DNA of 58,066 nucleotides from CAZDQL01 sp964507325 (GCA_964507325.1 CAZDQL010000036.1:1-58066), one strand, 5' to 3'. Shown: positions 33,700-43,677, counted from the first letter of the stretch. A program made the numbers and translations. Notes: generated by a model not told the origin, from the letters alone.

Positions 33700-35178
33700 A
33701 TGCGGCACTCGATCCCCCTTCTGGTCCTCGCCCTCTTCCCGACCGCCTGTCGGTCGACTCCGACCCCCGGCGACTACCCCGACGACTTGGAGCGGTCCCT
33801 CGTCGCCGCCGGGAGCAACCGCGCCGAGTTGGAAGCCGTGCTGACGCACTTCCGCTGGGAGGCAGCCGATCCGCTGATGTACGACGCGGCCTGCTTCCTG
33901 ATCCGTCACATGCCGGAGCACGGCTACTCCGAGTACGCGCTCGTCGACGGCGACGGGAACGAGGTCGAGTTCGACGCCCTCGACTACGCGAACTTCGGCG
34001 CGGCGCGCGAGGCGTTGGAGGCCCTGGAGGAAACCCACGGAACGCTCGAGTTCGAGGTGACGCAGACCACCCTCGACCTGGAGGTGATCGAGGCGGACTT
34101 CCTGATCGACCACGTCGAAGGGGCCTTCGAGGCGTGGCGCACCTGGCCCTGGGCGCGCGCGCTCACCTACGAGGCGTTCCGGGAGCACGTCCTCCCCTAC
34201 CGCGGCAGCAACGAACCCCTGGAGGATTGGCGCACGCCCCTCATGGCGCGCATCGCCGAGGCGACCGGCCAGATGCAGGATCCCACCGATCCGAAGGAGG
34301 CCGCGGGCGTCGCGGGCGGCGTGGCGCACGTCGGATTCCGGGAGCTGTACTACCTCCACCCCACCGACCAGGGTTTCGCCGAGATGGACGAACGGCGCTC
34401 CGGGCGCTGCGAAGACATCACCAACATGAACACCTACGCCATGCGCGCGGCGGCCCTCGCCTCGGCCCAGGACTACACCCCCCACTGGGCCAACCGCGAC
34501 AACAACCACGCCTGGCCGGTGCTGCTCGACAGCCGGGGCGAGGGGAGTGCCGGGCTCTCCAACGTGGCGGCCAAGGTCTACCGCAAGACCTTCTCCCACC
34601 GCCCCGACAGCCTCGGCTACCACCTGGAGGAGGGGGAAGAGGGCCCGCGCTGGCTGAACCGCCACACCTACATGGACGTCACCGAGCAGTACCTGACGAC
34701 CAGCGACGTCAGCGTCGAACTGCTGAGGGACGTTTCCGCGGAGGCGCGCTTCGCCTACCTGTGCGTCTTCAACGGAGGTGAGTGGAAGGCGATCCACTGG
34801 GGGTGGATCGCTGGGAGCGAGGTGCTCTTCGATCGCATGGGGCGCGGAGTGGCCTACTTGCCGGCGTACTACGTCGACGGCGAGGTCCAGCCGGCGGCTC
34901 TCCCCTTCTTCCTGGACGCGGAGGGGGAGATCACGACCTTCGGCGGGGAGGGCGAGGCCACCGCGGCCTGCGAGCTCAACGGGAAGGAGGGCGTCGACTA
35001 CGAGCTCTTCCTCTGGCGCGACGGCTGGCAGTCGCTCGAACGCCGCCAGTGCGACACCACGCCGATGCGCTTCGAGAAGCTGCCGGTGGACGGTCTCTTC
35101 TGGCTGGTGGCGGACGGCTCGCGGCGCCTGGAGCGCATCTTCCGCGTCGCCGCCGACGGAACCGCCCGCTTCATGTAG
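33700..35178 (+). CDS. Transglutaminase-like lipoprotein
   Basis: The 492 residues begin with a lipobox (LALFPTAC, C17). Helical residues 25-160 are followed by a transglutaminase-like papain fold: Cys237 in SGRCEDITNM and His270 in NRDNNHAWPV, the core pair of the family, with a downstream Asp plausible. The C-terminal 150 residues (from about 345) form a beta-sandwich-like domain. Bacterial members are often exported and may cleave or cross-link peptides. The start at 33700 begins the lipoprotein leader; the open frame extends upstream without purpose. It is divergent from the metallopeptidase gene by 127 bp and followed 17 bp later by a DinB-like gene. Confidence 0.8.
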   Translation: MRHSIPLLVLALFPTACRSTPTPGDYPDDLERSLVAAGSNRAELEAVLTHFRWEAADPLMYDAACFLIRHMPEHGYSEYALVDGDGNEVEFDALDYANFGAAREALEALEETHGTLEFEVTQTTLDLEVIEADFLIDHVEGAFEAWRTWPWARALTYEAFREHVLPYRGSNEPLEDWRTPLMARIAEATGQMQDPTDPKEAAGVAGGVAHVGFRELYYLHPTDQGFAEMDERRSGRCEDITNMNTYAMRAAALASAQDYTPHWANRDNNHAWPVLLDSRGEGSAGLSNVAAKVYRKTFSHRPDSLGYHLEEGEEGPRWLNRHTYMDVTEQYLTTSDVSVELLRDVSAEARFAYLCVFNGGEWKAIHWGWIAGSEVLFDRMGRGVAYLPAYYVDGEVQPAALPFFLDAEGEITTFGGEGEATAACELNGKEGVDYELFLWRDGWQSLERRQCDTTPMRFEKLPVDGLFWLVADGSRRLERIFRVAADGTARFM

Positions 35179-35195
35179 CTCGCGAGGAGAACCCG

Positions 35196-35663
35196 ATGGA
35201 AACCACACCCCAGCACGAGTACTCCGGCGCCCGCGCGCTGGTCTTGCTCCACGAGCACCACCTGCGGAGCTTCCTCGCCACCTGGCGGCGAGCCCGGGAG
35301 GCGGGGGTCGGGCTCCCGACGACCGACGACCCCGCCTACGACTCCCTCGACGCGCTCCTGGCGCACGTCTGCTCCGCGGCGCGGGGCTACATGGTCTGGG
35401 CGTGCGAGGTGCTCGGACTCCCCGACCCCGAGATCCGCCCGCGCCCCGAGCCGGCGGAGATCGCGACCGCCGCGGAGGAGTACATCGAGCACCTCCTGGA
35501 GCGCTGGCGCACTCCCCTCTCCGGGGTTCCGGAGGAGTCCTTCCACCGCCCCGAGCACGAGTCCCGCTGGCGCGTGCGCTACTGCGTGGACGCCATGCTC
35601 GAGCACGCGGTCATGCATCCGATCCGCCACGAGTTCCAACTCGCGGCGTTGCTCGAGGAGTAG
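35196..35663 (+). CDS. DinB-like four-helix protein
   Basis: The 155 residues match the DinB/DUF664-type fold. The four-helix bundle has a His-rich first helix (LLHEHHLRSFL) and a C-terminal helix LEHAVMHPIRHEFQL carrying spaced His that usually bind a metal. Known relatives include thiol-dependent metalloenzymes. It has a GAGGAGA ribosome site before ATG 35196 and no signal peptide, so it is cytoplasmic. It lies 17 bp after the transglutaminase-like gene and is probably co-transcribed. The substrate is unknown. Confidence 0.75.
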   Translation: METTPQHEYSGARALVLLHEHHLRSFLATWRRAREAGVGLPTTDDPAYDSLDALLAHVCSAARGYMVWACEVLGLPDPEIRPRPEPAEIATAAEEYIEHLLERWRTPLSGVPEESFHRPEHESRWRVRYCVDAMLEHAVMHPIRHEFQLAALLEE

Positions 35664-35683
35664 GCGCCAGCGGCGCGGCCTAC
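35660..35683. terminator. Hairpin shared by convergent stop codons
   Basis: GTAGGC (35660-35665) pairs with GCCTAC (35678-35683), and inside it GCC-AGC-GGC forms a second stem. Both TAG stops of the convergent DinB-like and NTF2-like genes lie in the outer stem. Confidence 0.5.
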
Positions 35684-36153
35684 TGCGGAGGATCGGGCGC
35701 ACCGGTGTCGAGGATCACCCGCCAGCCCTCCGCGTCGCGCCTCCAGATGGAGACGTAGCCGCCGGTTCCCACCACCGTCTCCCCTCCGTCGGGCGAGAGC
35801 TGCAAGAGCTCGAAACGGCCGGTGGTCGCGCCCAACCCGCCCCCTTCGAAGAGCACGGCGTCGGTGGGATCCCAGCGCAGGTCCAGCTGGGGGTTCGCCC
35901 ACAGGGCTTCGTCGTTCTCTCGGACCGCTTCCAGCCCTTGCCTGAACTTCCCACCGAGCTCGGTCCGGGCGGCGTCTGCGCTGAACCAACGCATCCAACC
36001 CTCCAGTCGATCCGCGTCGGCGTCGGCGGCAAAGGCGCGGTCGGCGGCGAGCAGCGCTTCGGGCCCCTCCCCGCCGGACGCGCTGGAGGAGGGGGTCACG
36101 CAGGCGGGGGTCAGTGCGAGGAGCAAGGGCGTGAGGGAGAGCAAACGGTTCAT
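35680..36153 (-). CDS. NTF2-like (DUF4440-type) lipoprotein
   Basis: The 157 residues have a lipobox (LLALTPAC) and then a SnoaL/DUF4440-like fold: helix ALLAADRAFAADAD, WMRWFSADAARTELGGKF, and C-terminal strands GRFELLQL, GTGGYVSIWRRD, GWRVILDTG. Proteins of this kind bind small ligands or have no known activity. It is convergent with the DinB-like gene. Its start lies 101 bp from the divergent URO-D gene. Confidence 0.75.
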   Translation of the reverse strand: MNRLLSLTPLLLALTPACVTPSSSASGGEGPEALLAADRAFAADADADRLEGWMRWFSADAARTELGGKFRQGLEAVRENDEALWANPQLDLRWDPTDAVLFEGGGLGATTGRFELLQLSPDGGETVVGTGGYVSIWRRDAEGWRVILDTGAPDPPQ

Positions 36154-36254
36154 GATCGAGGGGGCCTTTGGGTTCCGGATACGCGCCAGCGCCCCGATGA
36201 TCCCGCAGCGTCCGTCTGCGCGCTACCCTCTAGGCCCCCCATCGGAGGCCACCA

Positions 36255-37232
36255 TTGACTCGAGAGAAGTTCTCCGGGAAGGAGCGAACCCTGCGCGCGA
36301 TCCGCCACGAGGAGCCGGATCGCGTGCCCCTCAACATCTGGATGTACCGCGAGGACGTCTGCGAGGCGGTCGTCGAGCGCTACGGGAGCCTCGAGCGCTT
36401 CCACGAGGAGCTCGGCATCGACGTGCACATGGCGCTCACCCCGCCCCCCAACGTGCACAACCCCGACTTCCTCGAGGAGAAGATGACGATGCCCTTCGAG
36501 GAGATCACGGACGCGGATTTCCTCGACCCCGACGACCCCAGCGTCTACCGGGGCGTGATCGAGCTGGTCGAGAGGTACGGCGCCGAGAAGTGCATCCTGG
36601 CCCACGTCTGGGGGGTCCTCGAGAGCGCCTACTCCTTCATCGGGATCGAGGAGACCCTGCTGCGCTTCGGCCTCTGGGAACCTCCGATGCAGGCCTTTCT
36701 ACGCAAGCTCAGCGACTGGTCGGCGCACGTGGCGCGCAACCTGGTGGACCTCGGCATCGACGTCCTGCACGTCAGCGGCGACGTGGGGGGCAACCAGACG
36801 ATGATCATCAGTCCGGAGAGCTGGCGCCAGCGCATCGCCCCCCTCGACGGGGCGATCATCGCCCCGGGGCGCGAGCGCGGCCTGCCCTGCTCGCTGCACT
36901 CCTGCGGCTTCTTCCGCGCGGTGATCGACGACTTCCTGGAGATGGGGATCCAGCTCATGCACCCCTTCCAGCAGTCCTCCGGCTTCGAGCTGGCCGACGT
37001 CAAGCACGGCTGGGGCGACCGCCTCACGATCCACGGCGGCCTCGAGATCCGCCACTACCTGCCGCGCGCCAGCGAGGCGGAGCTGGTGGAGCACGTCAAG
37101 ACCAACGTCCTGACCTGCAAACCGGGGGGCGGCTTCATCTTCAACACCGAGCACACCGTGCAACCGGACACGGAGCTGGAGCGGGTGGAGCTCGCGTACC
37201 GGACGGCGCGCGAGCACGGGTGGTATGGGTAG
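36255..37232 (+). CDS. Uroporphyrinogen decarboxylase-family (URO-D) protein
   Basis: The 325 residues match the URO-D/methyltransferase TIM-barrel family: opening RTLRAIRHEEPDRVPL, central HVSGDVGGNQTMIISP, LHSCGFFRAVIDDFLE and C-terminal GGGFIFNTEHTVQPD. The position of SxHSCG matches the zinc-binding methyltransferase-type branch rather than heme HemE. It is probably a corrinoid-linked or demethylase-like enzyme of unknown substrate. It uses a TTG start at 36255 with GGAGG upstream. The last 8 bases overlap the GH106-like gene. Pairs of this type are frequent near glycosidases in planctomycetes. Confidence 0.85.
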   Translation: MTREKFSGKERTLRAIRHEEPDRVPLNIWMYREDVCEAVVERYGSLERFHEELGIDVHMALTPPPNVHNPDFLEEKMTMPFEEITDADFLDPDDPSVYRGVIELVERYGAEKCILAHVWGVLESAYSFIGIEETLLRFGLWEPPMQAFLRKLSDWSAHVARNLVDLGIDVLHVSGDVGGNQTMIISPESWRQRIAPLDGAIIAPGRERGLPCSLHSCGFFRAVIDDFLEMGIQLMHPFQQSSGFELADVKHGWGDRLTIHGGLEIRHYLPRASEAELVEHVKTNVLTCKPGGGFIFNTEHTVQPDTELERVELAYRTAREHGWYG

Positions 37233-40200
37233 GCGGGCCTGGCCGCTGTTGGGCCTCCTGGCGTGGGCCTGCGGCGGGCACGCCGCGCCACAGGAGGTGC
37301 CGGGCCCCGGCCAACGCCCGACGGTCACGTACGAAGAGCTGCGCGCCACCTTCCCCGACCCCCCCGCCCTCTACGCGCCCTTCGCCTTCTGGTTCTGGGA
37401 CGCGCCCCTCGATCGGGATCTCGCCGCGCGCATGGCGCGCGAGATGTGCCGTCAGGGTTTGAACCCCGGTTACGTCCACGGGCGTTCCGGCTTGCCTCGG
37501 GAGGAGTGGCTCTCGCCCGAGTGGTTCGCTGCGGTGGAGGCGGCGGCAGGGGAGGCACGCGCGGCGGGGATGCACCTCGGGTACTGCGACGAGTACGGGT
37601 GGCCGAGTGGGCAGGCGGATGGACGGGTGCTCGCGGCGCACCCCGAGCTCGCCTCTTGCACCCTCGAGTGGCAGGTGCGCGATCTCGCGCCGGGGGAGAA
37701 GCTCGAGCTGCCGCCGGCCTTCTTCACCGTCGCCGCCCGCCACGCACCCGCCGACGCAGGGCGAGACGCGCGGGCGGCGATGCCGGAGCTGGGGCAGTGG
37801 ATCTGGCACCCCGACCCGCACGAAGGCGAGTGGATCGCCTTCCGCCGCACCCTCGCGCTCCCCGCCGGGCGGGAGATCGCCGCCGCCCGCGCCAGCGTGA
37901 CCGCCGACGACGAGTACGTGCTCTTCGTCAACGGCCAGCGCGTCGGGGGCAACGCCTACTGGCCGCAGATCGGGCACCACGATCTGACTCCTCTCCTCGA
38001 ATCCGGTGCGAACGCGCTCGGTGTGCGCGCGCGCAATTCTGGCGGCGACCGCGGGTTGATCCTCGGGGTGACGGTCGTCTTCGCGGATGGAGGAGTCGAA
38101 CGCATCGCTTCCGACGACGGCTGGCGCTGCACTCCCGAGGCGCAGGCGCGGGGCGCCTGGAGGGCCGAGCCCTACGACGACCGCTCCTGGGCCGGCGCGG
38201 CGACGGTCGCGCCATCGATCACCAGTCCTCCCTGGAACCTCCCCCCCGGCGGCGGAGTCCACCCTCCGGAGACGATCGAGAGCAGCACCCTGCGGCGCAT
38301 CGACGCCGGCGAGTGGACCGCCCCCGACGACGGAACCTGGCGCGTCTACACCTTCACCAAGGCCCCGCGTCCCGGCTTCGACGGCAGCCGCGTCAACTAC
38401 CTCGACCGGCGCCTCCCCGAGGCCTTCCTGGAGATCGCCCACGAACCCTACGCGGAGTCGCTGGGCGAGCTCTTCGGTGACACCCTGCCCGGAGTCTTCG
38501 TCGACAACGAGGGGGACTACGGCTTCAAGCTCGCCTGGTCCGACGATCTGGACCGGGAGTACCGCCAGCTCAAGGGACGCGACCTGCGCGACTGGATGCC
38601 GCTCCTGATCGACGAGGACGTCGAGGGGCGCTGGGTGCGGGCGCGCTGGGACTGGCACGACGTGGTCTCGGAGATCTACGCGGACAGCTACCTGGGGAGC
38701 GTCAGCCGTTGGCTCGAGGAGCGCGGTCTGTACTGCGTCTCCAACCTGTGGGAGGAGACCCTCTTCGCCCAGGCCTTCCTGGTGGGCGACTACTTCCGCG
38801 CCCAACGCGCGGTCACCCTGCCCGGCAACGACTGCCTGCTCGAGCGCGCCTTCGAGGTGCACGACTTCAAGGAGGCGCAGTCGGTGAGCGAGTTCGAGGG
38901 GCGCCGCTTCCAGAGCGAGATCCTCGGCCTGGCGGGTTGGGGGATGACGCCGGTCACCATGAAGCGCGCCGTCGACTGCGCCACCGCCTGGGGGGTCAGC
39001 CACCTGGTGCCACACGGCGTGAACCTGAACCGCGACCTGGCGACGATCCCCTACCCGCCGGACTGGTACAGCGCCAATCCGTACTGGCGCCATCTGCACC
39101 TCTGGACCGACTACGCGCGGCGGGCGAGCTACGTGAATTCACACGGCCGCACGGCGCCCGACGTGCTGCTCCTGAACCCGATGGACAGCGTCTGGGCGCT
39201 GCTCGGGGGCGAGTTCGTGAGCCCGCGCTTCGCGATCACCCGCAGCGCCGTCCTGCTGCGCGCGGGGCTGCCTCCGGTGGCGCGAGGGAGCGAGTTGAAC
39301 CAGGTGGAGCGCGTCTACGCCGAGGCGATCGAGGAGCTCACCGCGGCGCGCATCGAGTTCCTCGTTACCGATCGCCACTACCTGCGGCAGATGGAGGTCG
39401 CCGAGGGGGGCGAGTTCGTGCGCGGGGAGCACCGCTTCCGCACCCTGGTGCTTCCGCCGCTGCACCTCCTGCCCCTGGACGTGGCGCAGCGCATCGTCGA
39501 CTTCGCGCGCGCAGGGGGAGCGGTGGTCGCCCTCGGCCGCCTCCCCGATGCTTCGGCGGAAAACGGGCTGGGCTGCTCGCAGATCGCCGAGCTGATGGAG
39601 CAGCTCGAGGCCCTACCTTCCTTCCACGCCACCGTCGAGGAGACCGGTGCCGTGGACGCGCTGCGGCCGCGGATCGCCTTCGAATCGGAGGCCTTCGATC
39701 TGATCCAACTCCAGCGGCGGATCGACGGGCGCGACTTCTTCTGGTTGGTGAACGGCACCGACCGGGCGCAGGTTGCGCGCCTGCGCCTGCGCGACGTCGC
39801 GGGGGCGGCGGCGATCTGGGACTGCGCGACGGGCGAGATCACGCCGGCGTGGTCGTTTGCGGCCGGTTCCGACAGCCTGGTCGAGCTCGCCTTCGACTCG
39901 TACCAGGCCTTCTGGCTCGTCTTCGACCCGGAGGAGGAGCCGCTGGGGCCCAAGCCGATCGTCCGGGAGCTGGCGAAGACCCTCACCCTCGACGGCCCCT
40001 GGCGCGTGCGCATCGATCGCGACGCCCAACCACCGCCGGTCGCGCCCCTGCCGGAGCTCTCCGAGGCGCTACTCGACGCGGAAGGTGACGTGCGCACCCT
40101 CGCCCCCTGGCTCACGTGGGACCTCGGTCACTTCACCGGGGTGATCGACTACCGGATCAGCTTCGACTCCCCCAGCGACGGCGGTCGCGTCTTCCTCAAC

Positions 40201-40464
40201 CTGGGTCGGGTCACGCACACCGTCGAGGTCTTCGTCAACGGCAACCCGGTCGGCGCGCGCCTCTGGCCCCCCTTCGAGTTCGAGATCGGGGCAGCCGTGC
40301 GGCGAGGGGAGAACGAGCTCGTCGTGCGAGTGGGCAACCTGCTCGCGAGCGCCATGGCGCACCACGTCGAGGCGGGCACCACACCCTGGCGCCCGCGCCC
40401 GCCGCGCCCCGCGGAGCTGGACGCGGGGTTGCTCGGGCCGGTGGTGATCCGCTGGCACTTCTGA
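37225..40464 (+). CDS. GH106-like glycosidase lipoprotein (alpha-L-rhamnosidase type)
   Basis: The 1079-residue protein has a lipobox (LLAWAC, C16). The N-terminal part resembles the GH106 barrel (FAFWFWDAPLDRD, HLGYCDEYGWPSGQADG). It is interrupted at about 190-340 by a carbohydrate-binding beta-sandwich (WIWHPDP, DDEYVLFVNGQRV, DDGWRC). The barrel continues with GVFVDNEGDYG, YCVSNLWEETL and SEFEGRRFQSEILGLAGWG. The C-terminus is a GH2-type sugar-binding domain (LDGPWRVRIDRD, NLGRVTHTVEVFVNG, NELVVRVGN). It is probably surface-anchored and acts on rhamnose-containing glycans. The 8-bp overlap with the URO-D gene implies co-expression. Confidence 0.83.
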   Translation: MGRRAWPLLGLLAWACGGHAAPQEVPGPGQRPTVTYEELRATFPDPPALYAPFAFWFWDAPLDRDLAARMAREMCRQGLNPGYVHGRSGLPREEWLSPEWFAAVEAAAGEARAAGMHLGYCDEYGWPSGQADGRVLAAHPELASCTLEWQVRDLAPGEKLELPPAFFTVAARHAPADAGRDARAAMPELGQWIWHPDPHEGEWIAFRRTLALPAGREIAAARASVTADDEYVLFVNGQRVGGNAYWPQIGHHDLTPLLESGANALGVRARNSGGDRGLILGVTVVFADGGVERIASDDGWRCTPEAQARGAWRAEPYDDRSWAGAATVAPSITSPPWNLPPGGGVHPPETIESSTLRRIDAGEWTAPDDGTWRVYTFTKAPRPGFDGSRVNYLDRRLPEAFLEIAHEPYAESLGELFGDTLPGVFVDNEGDYGFKLAWSDDLDREYRQLKGRDLRDWMPLLIDEDVEGRWVRARWDWHDVVSEIYADSYLGSVSRWLEERGLYCVSNLWEETLFAQAFLVGDYFRAQRAVTLPGNDCLLERAFEVHDFKEAQSVSEFEGRRFQSEILGLAGWGMTPVTMKRAVDCATAWGVSHLVPHGVNLNRDLATIPYPPDWYSANPYWRHLHLWTDYARRASYVNSHGRTAPDVLLLNPMDSVWALLGGEFVSPRFAITRSAVLLRAGLPPVARGSELNQVERVYAEAIEELTAARIEFLVTDRHYLRQMEVAEGGEFVRGEHRFRTLVLPPLHLLPLDVAQRIVDFARAGGAVVALGRLPDASAENGLGCSQIAELMEQLEALPSFHATVEETGAVDALRPRIAFESEAFDLIQLQRRIDGRDFFWLVNGTDRAQVARLRLRDVAGAAAIWDCATGEITPAWSFAAGSDSLVELAFDSYQAFWLVFDPEEEPLGPKPIVRELAKTLTLDGPWRVRIDRDAQPPPVAPLPELSEALLDAEGDVRTLAPWLTWDLGHFTGVIDYRISFDSPSDGGRVFLNLGRVTHTVEVFVNGNPVGARLWPPFEFEIGAAVRRGENELVVRVGNLLASAMAHHVEAGTTPWRPRPPRPAELDAGLLGPVVIRWHF

Positions 40465-40473
40465 TCGCTGCTC

Positions 40474-43400
40474 TCAGTACAGGACGAGCTCCACCGGCTC
40501 CGCGCACGACGGTCCCTGCACCGTGGTCTCCACGCTCCCGCGCAGCCCCGCGGAGGTGCGGGCCACGATGCGGTAGCGACCCTCGGGCAGCGCGAGTCCG
40601 GCGAGTCTGCACGAGCCGTCCTCCCCCTCGATCGCGAGGCTCGAACGCCAGACGCGCGTCCCGCTCTCCTCCAGCACGTCGTACTCGAAGCCGTCCCAGA
40701 CGGTCGCGTCCTCCACGATCTCGTCGGCGAGGCGACAGGTGACCGGCACCTTCACGCCGCGCCGCGCCTCGAGCTCGAGCGTCGCAGTCTCGTCGGCGCG
40801 CACCTCGACCTGGTGCTGGCCGAAGAACCACCCGCCGCCTTGACCCAGCTCGAGGGTCCACGTCCCAGGCGCCAGGTCGCGGGAGAGGAAGCGGCCGCGC
40901 GCGTAGGTCAGGTCCTCGGTGCTGTAGCCCGGGCGGTTCAGGCACGGCTCGAGCTCGGCGAGCCCCTCCTCGGGAAGCCCCGTCACCGTGAGCTCGATCC
41001 GCCCCGCGAGCGAGATCAGGAGCAGGTCCAGGTCGCGCGTCTCGCCCTCTTCGAGCGTGAAGGTCTCGCCCTGCGCGAGGGTCTGACTGGCGCGGGTCGC
41101 GTGTAGGGTGTAGCGGCCAGGGAGCAGCGGGCCGTGGTCGAATCCCCCGTCCACCGGATCGAAGGGGACGAAGTGACCCATGCGCCCGATCCCGGGCTCA
41201 CCCTCCCAAAGGACGAGCTTCACGTCGCGCGGCACCCCGCCGGAGACGTCCTCGACCCAACCGCGCACACGGGCGCTCGCCGACGCGGCGCTCTCGACCT
41301 CGATCACCACGTCCCGCGCGCCGGGCTCGACCGCCTCGACGGTCGCCCGCGTCTGGTACTCGCCCGGCGCGGAGGCGATGAGGTCGTAGCGGTAGCGCTC
41401 GTCGAGGTTGGCGACTTCGAACTCCCCGTCGGGGCCGGAGCGCGCCCTGCGCGGGTGGGTCTGCCCCAGGATGCCCCAAGGACGGGCAGGCTCCGCGCGC
41501 ACTAGCCATCCCGCCAACCCCTGACCCGTCGGGCCAACCACGCGCCCCCGGATTGTCACGCCCAGGTCGAGGGTCAGACGCACGTCCACGACGCGACCCG
41601 CCAGGCACTCGACGCGGCCGAGCGCGCGTCCGATCTCGGGTCGGCGCCAGTCGCTCGCCGCGAGCGCACGCTCCCCGGGCGCGACCCACTCGAGGCGGAA
41701 GCGACCCTCATCGTCAGTCTCCGCCTCCGAAGGAGGGAACTGGTCGTGGTGCCAACCGCCGCGGATCTCCTCAGAGGCGACGACGTCGATGCCCGCCACG
41801 GGCGTCCCCGCCGCGTCGACGACCGTACCCGTGATCGTCCCGGGCCGTTCGAGAACCACCGTCAGGTCGGTCGTACCGCCCGCGGGCACCTCGACCTCTC
41901 CGGACCAGACCGGCCAACCGCGCGCGGTCACCCACGCCGGCTGTGGACCCGCGGGCAGGCCGCCGGGGTAGTCGAATGACCCACTCTCGTCGGTCAGGAC
42001 GGTCACCGGTCGCGCCGCGATCGCTCCGCGACGGGCGAGATCCCCACGGATCCAGCCCCCGCGCTCGCCGATCTGCACGCGCGCGCCACCGACGGGCGCG
42101 CCGTCGGCATCGAGGACGCGGCCCGCGACCGCTCCCACCACGACGGGGACTTGACCGGGGATCCCTCCCTTTATGGCGTCGGGGGTGAGCTCGATCTCGA
42201 GCGTGCGCTCACCGTTCCGGGCCGAGGGGAGGGCGCCGACCTCGAAGCACGGCGAGGGCGGGTAGCCGCGCGCCCGCGCGCCGATGTGCGCTCTTTCTCC
42301 GACGTCCGAGAGGACGAAACGGCCGTCGACCCCCGTCGTCGCGACCGGGAAGGTGGTGGACAGGCCCGCATGGTGCAGGTCGATGCAAATCTCCGCCTGC
42401 GCAACGGGCGCGCCCCCCGGCGCGCGAACGGATCCGACGATCCTCTCGCCGGCGGGGAGCGTGAACTCGACTGTTCGCATGACGCCCGCGTCGACCTGCG
42501 CCTCGTAGCGGACACCGCGGTCGGCGTACACGCGGACCGCGCCTGCGAAGAGCCCCTCGAAGAGCGCACGGCCGGCGTCGTCGGTGCGCTTTCGCAAGCG
42601 CTCCTCGCGGGTCGCGGGGTCCTCCTCGCACAGGACCTCGAGCCACACCCCCACAGCGGGTGAGCCATCGCTCGCTCGCAGTCCGACGTCGAGCCCACCC
42701 GTGGTGTCCGGGGCGGCGGAGACGCGCTCCGCGCGCCCCACTTCGGTGGCGGTGAGCAGCGGCGGGTCGGCGGGGGGGTGCGTGACGCCCAGCGCCTGGC
42801 GCTCACCCGGCGCCGCGGGGGCGCGGCGCCCGTCGCTCGCCCCGATGGCGCGGATTCCCAGCGCCAGCGCGAGCAGCGCGAGGAGCGAGCAGATGGAAAG
42901 GACCGCGGTCTTCTTCATGGCGAGCGCGCCTCCGAGCTTCGAGATCGTCGTGGCCGCCGTCGCGAGCGCGCCGCCGGCGCCGCTCGGGTAGGCGATGGGG
43001 AGCAGCGCCACGACCCAGTTCCGCCGGCCTCCGCTCTCCGCGTCCAAGCGCTCGCGGAGTCGCGCGAGGCCGCGGCTGAGCCGCGTCTTCACCGTCTCCA
43101 CGGTAACTCCCGTGCGGCGCGCGATCTCGCGCGGCTGCAGGTCCTTCCAGTAGCGCAGGTAGACGGTCGAGCGGTACGGCTCGCACAGCTCCGCGACGAG
43201 GGCGAGGACGCGGCGCTGCTCCTCGATCCGCGCCAGGAGGACGTCCGGCGCCTCGACCTCCGACCGCTCGCGGGCGCGCCGTTCGCGCTCGCGCCGTCGC
43301 CGGTCCGCGCGGCCCTCCTGAGTCGCCAAGCGGCGTGCGACCACCCCGAGCCAGCTGCCGAGGGCGCCAGACGCGCGCGGCGGGCGCTCGAGGGCGCGCA

Positions 43401-43542
43401 CCCACGCCTCCTGGGCGAGGTCCTCGGCGGCGGCCTGGTCGCCGACCAACGCGCGCGAGAGGCGTCGCAGGGACACTCCGTAGCGGGTCGCTTGCGCGGC
43501 GTCGAGCCGCGCGCCGGGGGGGATGGGGTCCATCGGTTTCAT
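40474..43542 (-). CDS. Transmembrane fusion: ECF sigma factor + TM helix + CarboxypepD_reg (CnaB-like) repeats
   Basis: The 1022 residues begin with an intact ECF sigma factor: region 2 (about 18-80, DQAAAEDLAQEAWVRAL, GSWLGVVARRLA) and region 4 (about 105-165, REIARRTGVTVETVKTRLSR). A linker leads to a single TM helix (about 212-232, SICSLLALLALALG). The remaining 790 residues are outside the cytoplasm and hold several carboxypeptidase-regulatory/CnaB-like beta-sandwiches (GRVLDADGAPVGGARV, GTVVDAAGTPVAGIDVV, GRVVGPTGQGLAGWLV). No anti-sigma gene is adjacent, so sensing and sigma activity may lie in one chain. An internal Met at the TM helix (AMKKTAVLS) could give a separate exported product. 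Confidence 0.85.
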   Translation of the reverse strand: MKPMDPIPPGARLDAAQATRYGVSLRRLSRALVGDQAAAEDLAQEAWVRALERPPRASGALGSWLGVVARRLATQEGRADRRRRERERRARERSEVEAPDVLLARIEEQRRVLALVAELCEPYRSTVYLRYWKDLQPREIARRTGVTVETVKTRLSRGLARLRERLDAESGGRRNWVVALLPIAYPSGAGGALATAATTISKLGGALAMKKTAVLSICSLLALLALALGIRAIGASDGRRAPAAPGERQALGVTHPPADPPLLTATEVGRAERVSAAPDTTGGLDVGLRASDGSPAVGVWLEVLCEEDPATREERLRKRTDDAGRALFEGLFAGAVRVYADRGVRYEAQVDAGVMRTVEFTLPAGERIVGSVRAPGGAPVAQAEICIDLHHAGLSTTFPVATTGVDGRFVLSDVGERAHIGARARGYPPSPCFEVGALPSARNGERTLEIELTPDAIKGGIPGQVPVVVGAVAGRVLDADGAPVGGARVQIGERGGWIRGDLARRGAIAARPVTVLTDESGSFDYPGGLPAGPQPAWVTARGWPVWSGEVEVPAGGTTDLTVVLERPGTITGTVVDAAGTPVAGIDVVASEEIRGGWHHDQFPPSEAETDDEGRFRLEWVAPGERALAASDWRRPEIGRALGRVECLAGRVVDVRLTLDLGVTIRGRVVGPTGQGLAGWLVRAEPARPWGILGQTHPRRARSGPDGEFEVANLDERYRYDLIASAPGEYQTRATVEAVEPGARDVVIEVESAASASARVRGWVEDVSGGVPRDVKLVLWEGEPGIGRMGHFVPFDPVDGGFDHGPLLPGRYTLHATRASQTLAQGETFTLEEGETRDLDLLLISLAGRIELTVTGLPEEGLAELEPCLNRPGYSTEDLTYARGRFLSRDLAPGTWTLELGQGGGWFFGQHQVEVRADETATLELEARRGVKVPVTCRLADEIVEDATVWDGFEYDVLEESGTRVWRSSLAIEGEDGSCRLAGLALPEGRYRIVARTSAGLRGSVETTVQGPSCAEPVELVLY

Positions 43543-43677
43543 CGCGGGGGGTGTGGCCCTCCGAAGAAGAGAGAGGGCGCCCGCGCGGGATCGAGCTCAG
43601 AGATTCCGTCCGACTCTACCGCCCCTGCGTGGTTCCGGGCCCCGCGCGTCGTGGAGGGCCTCGCTTGACGCGGCTGC

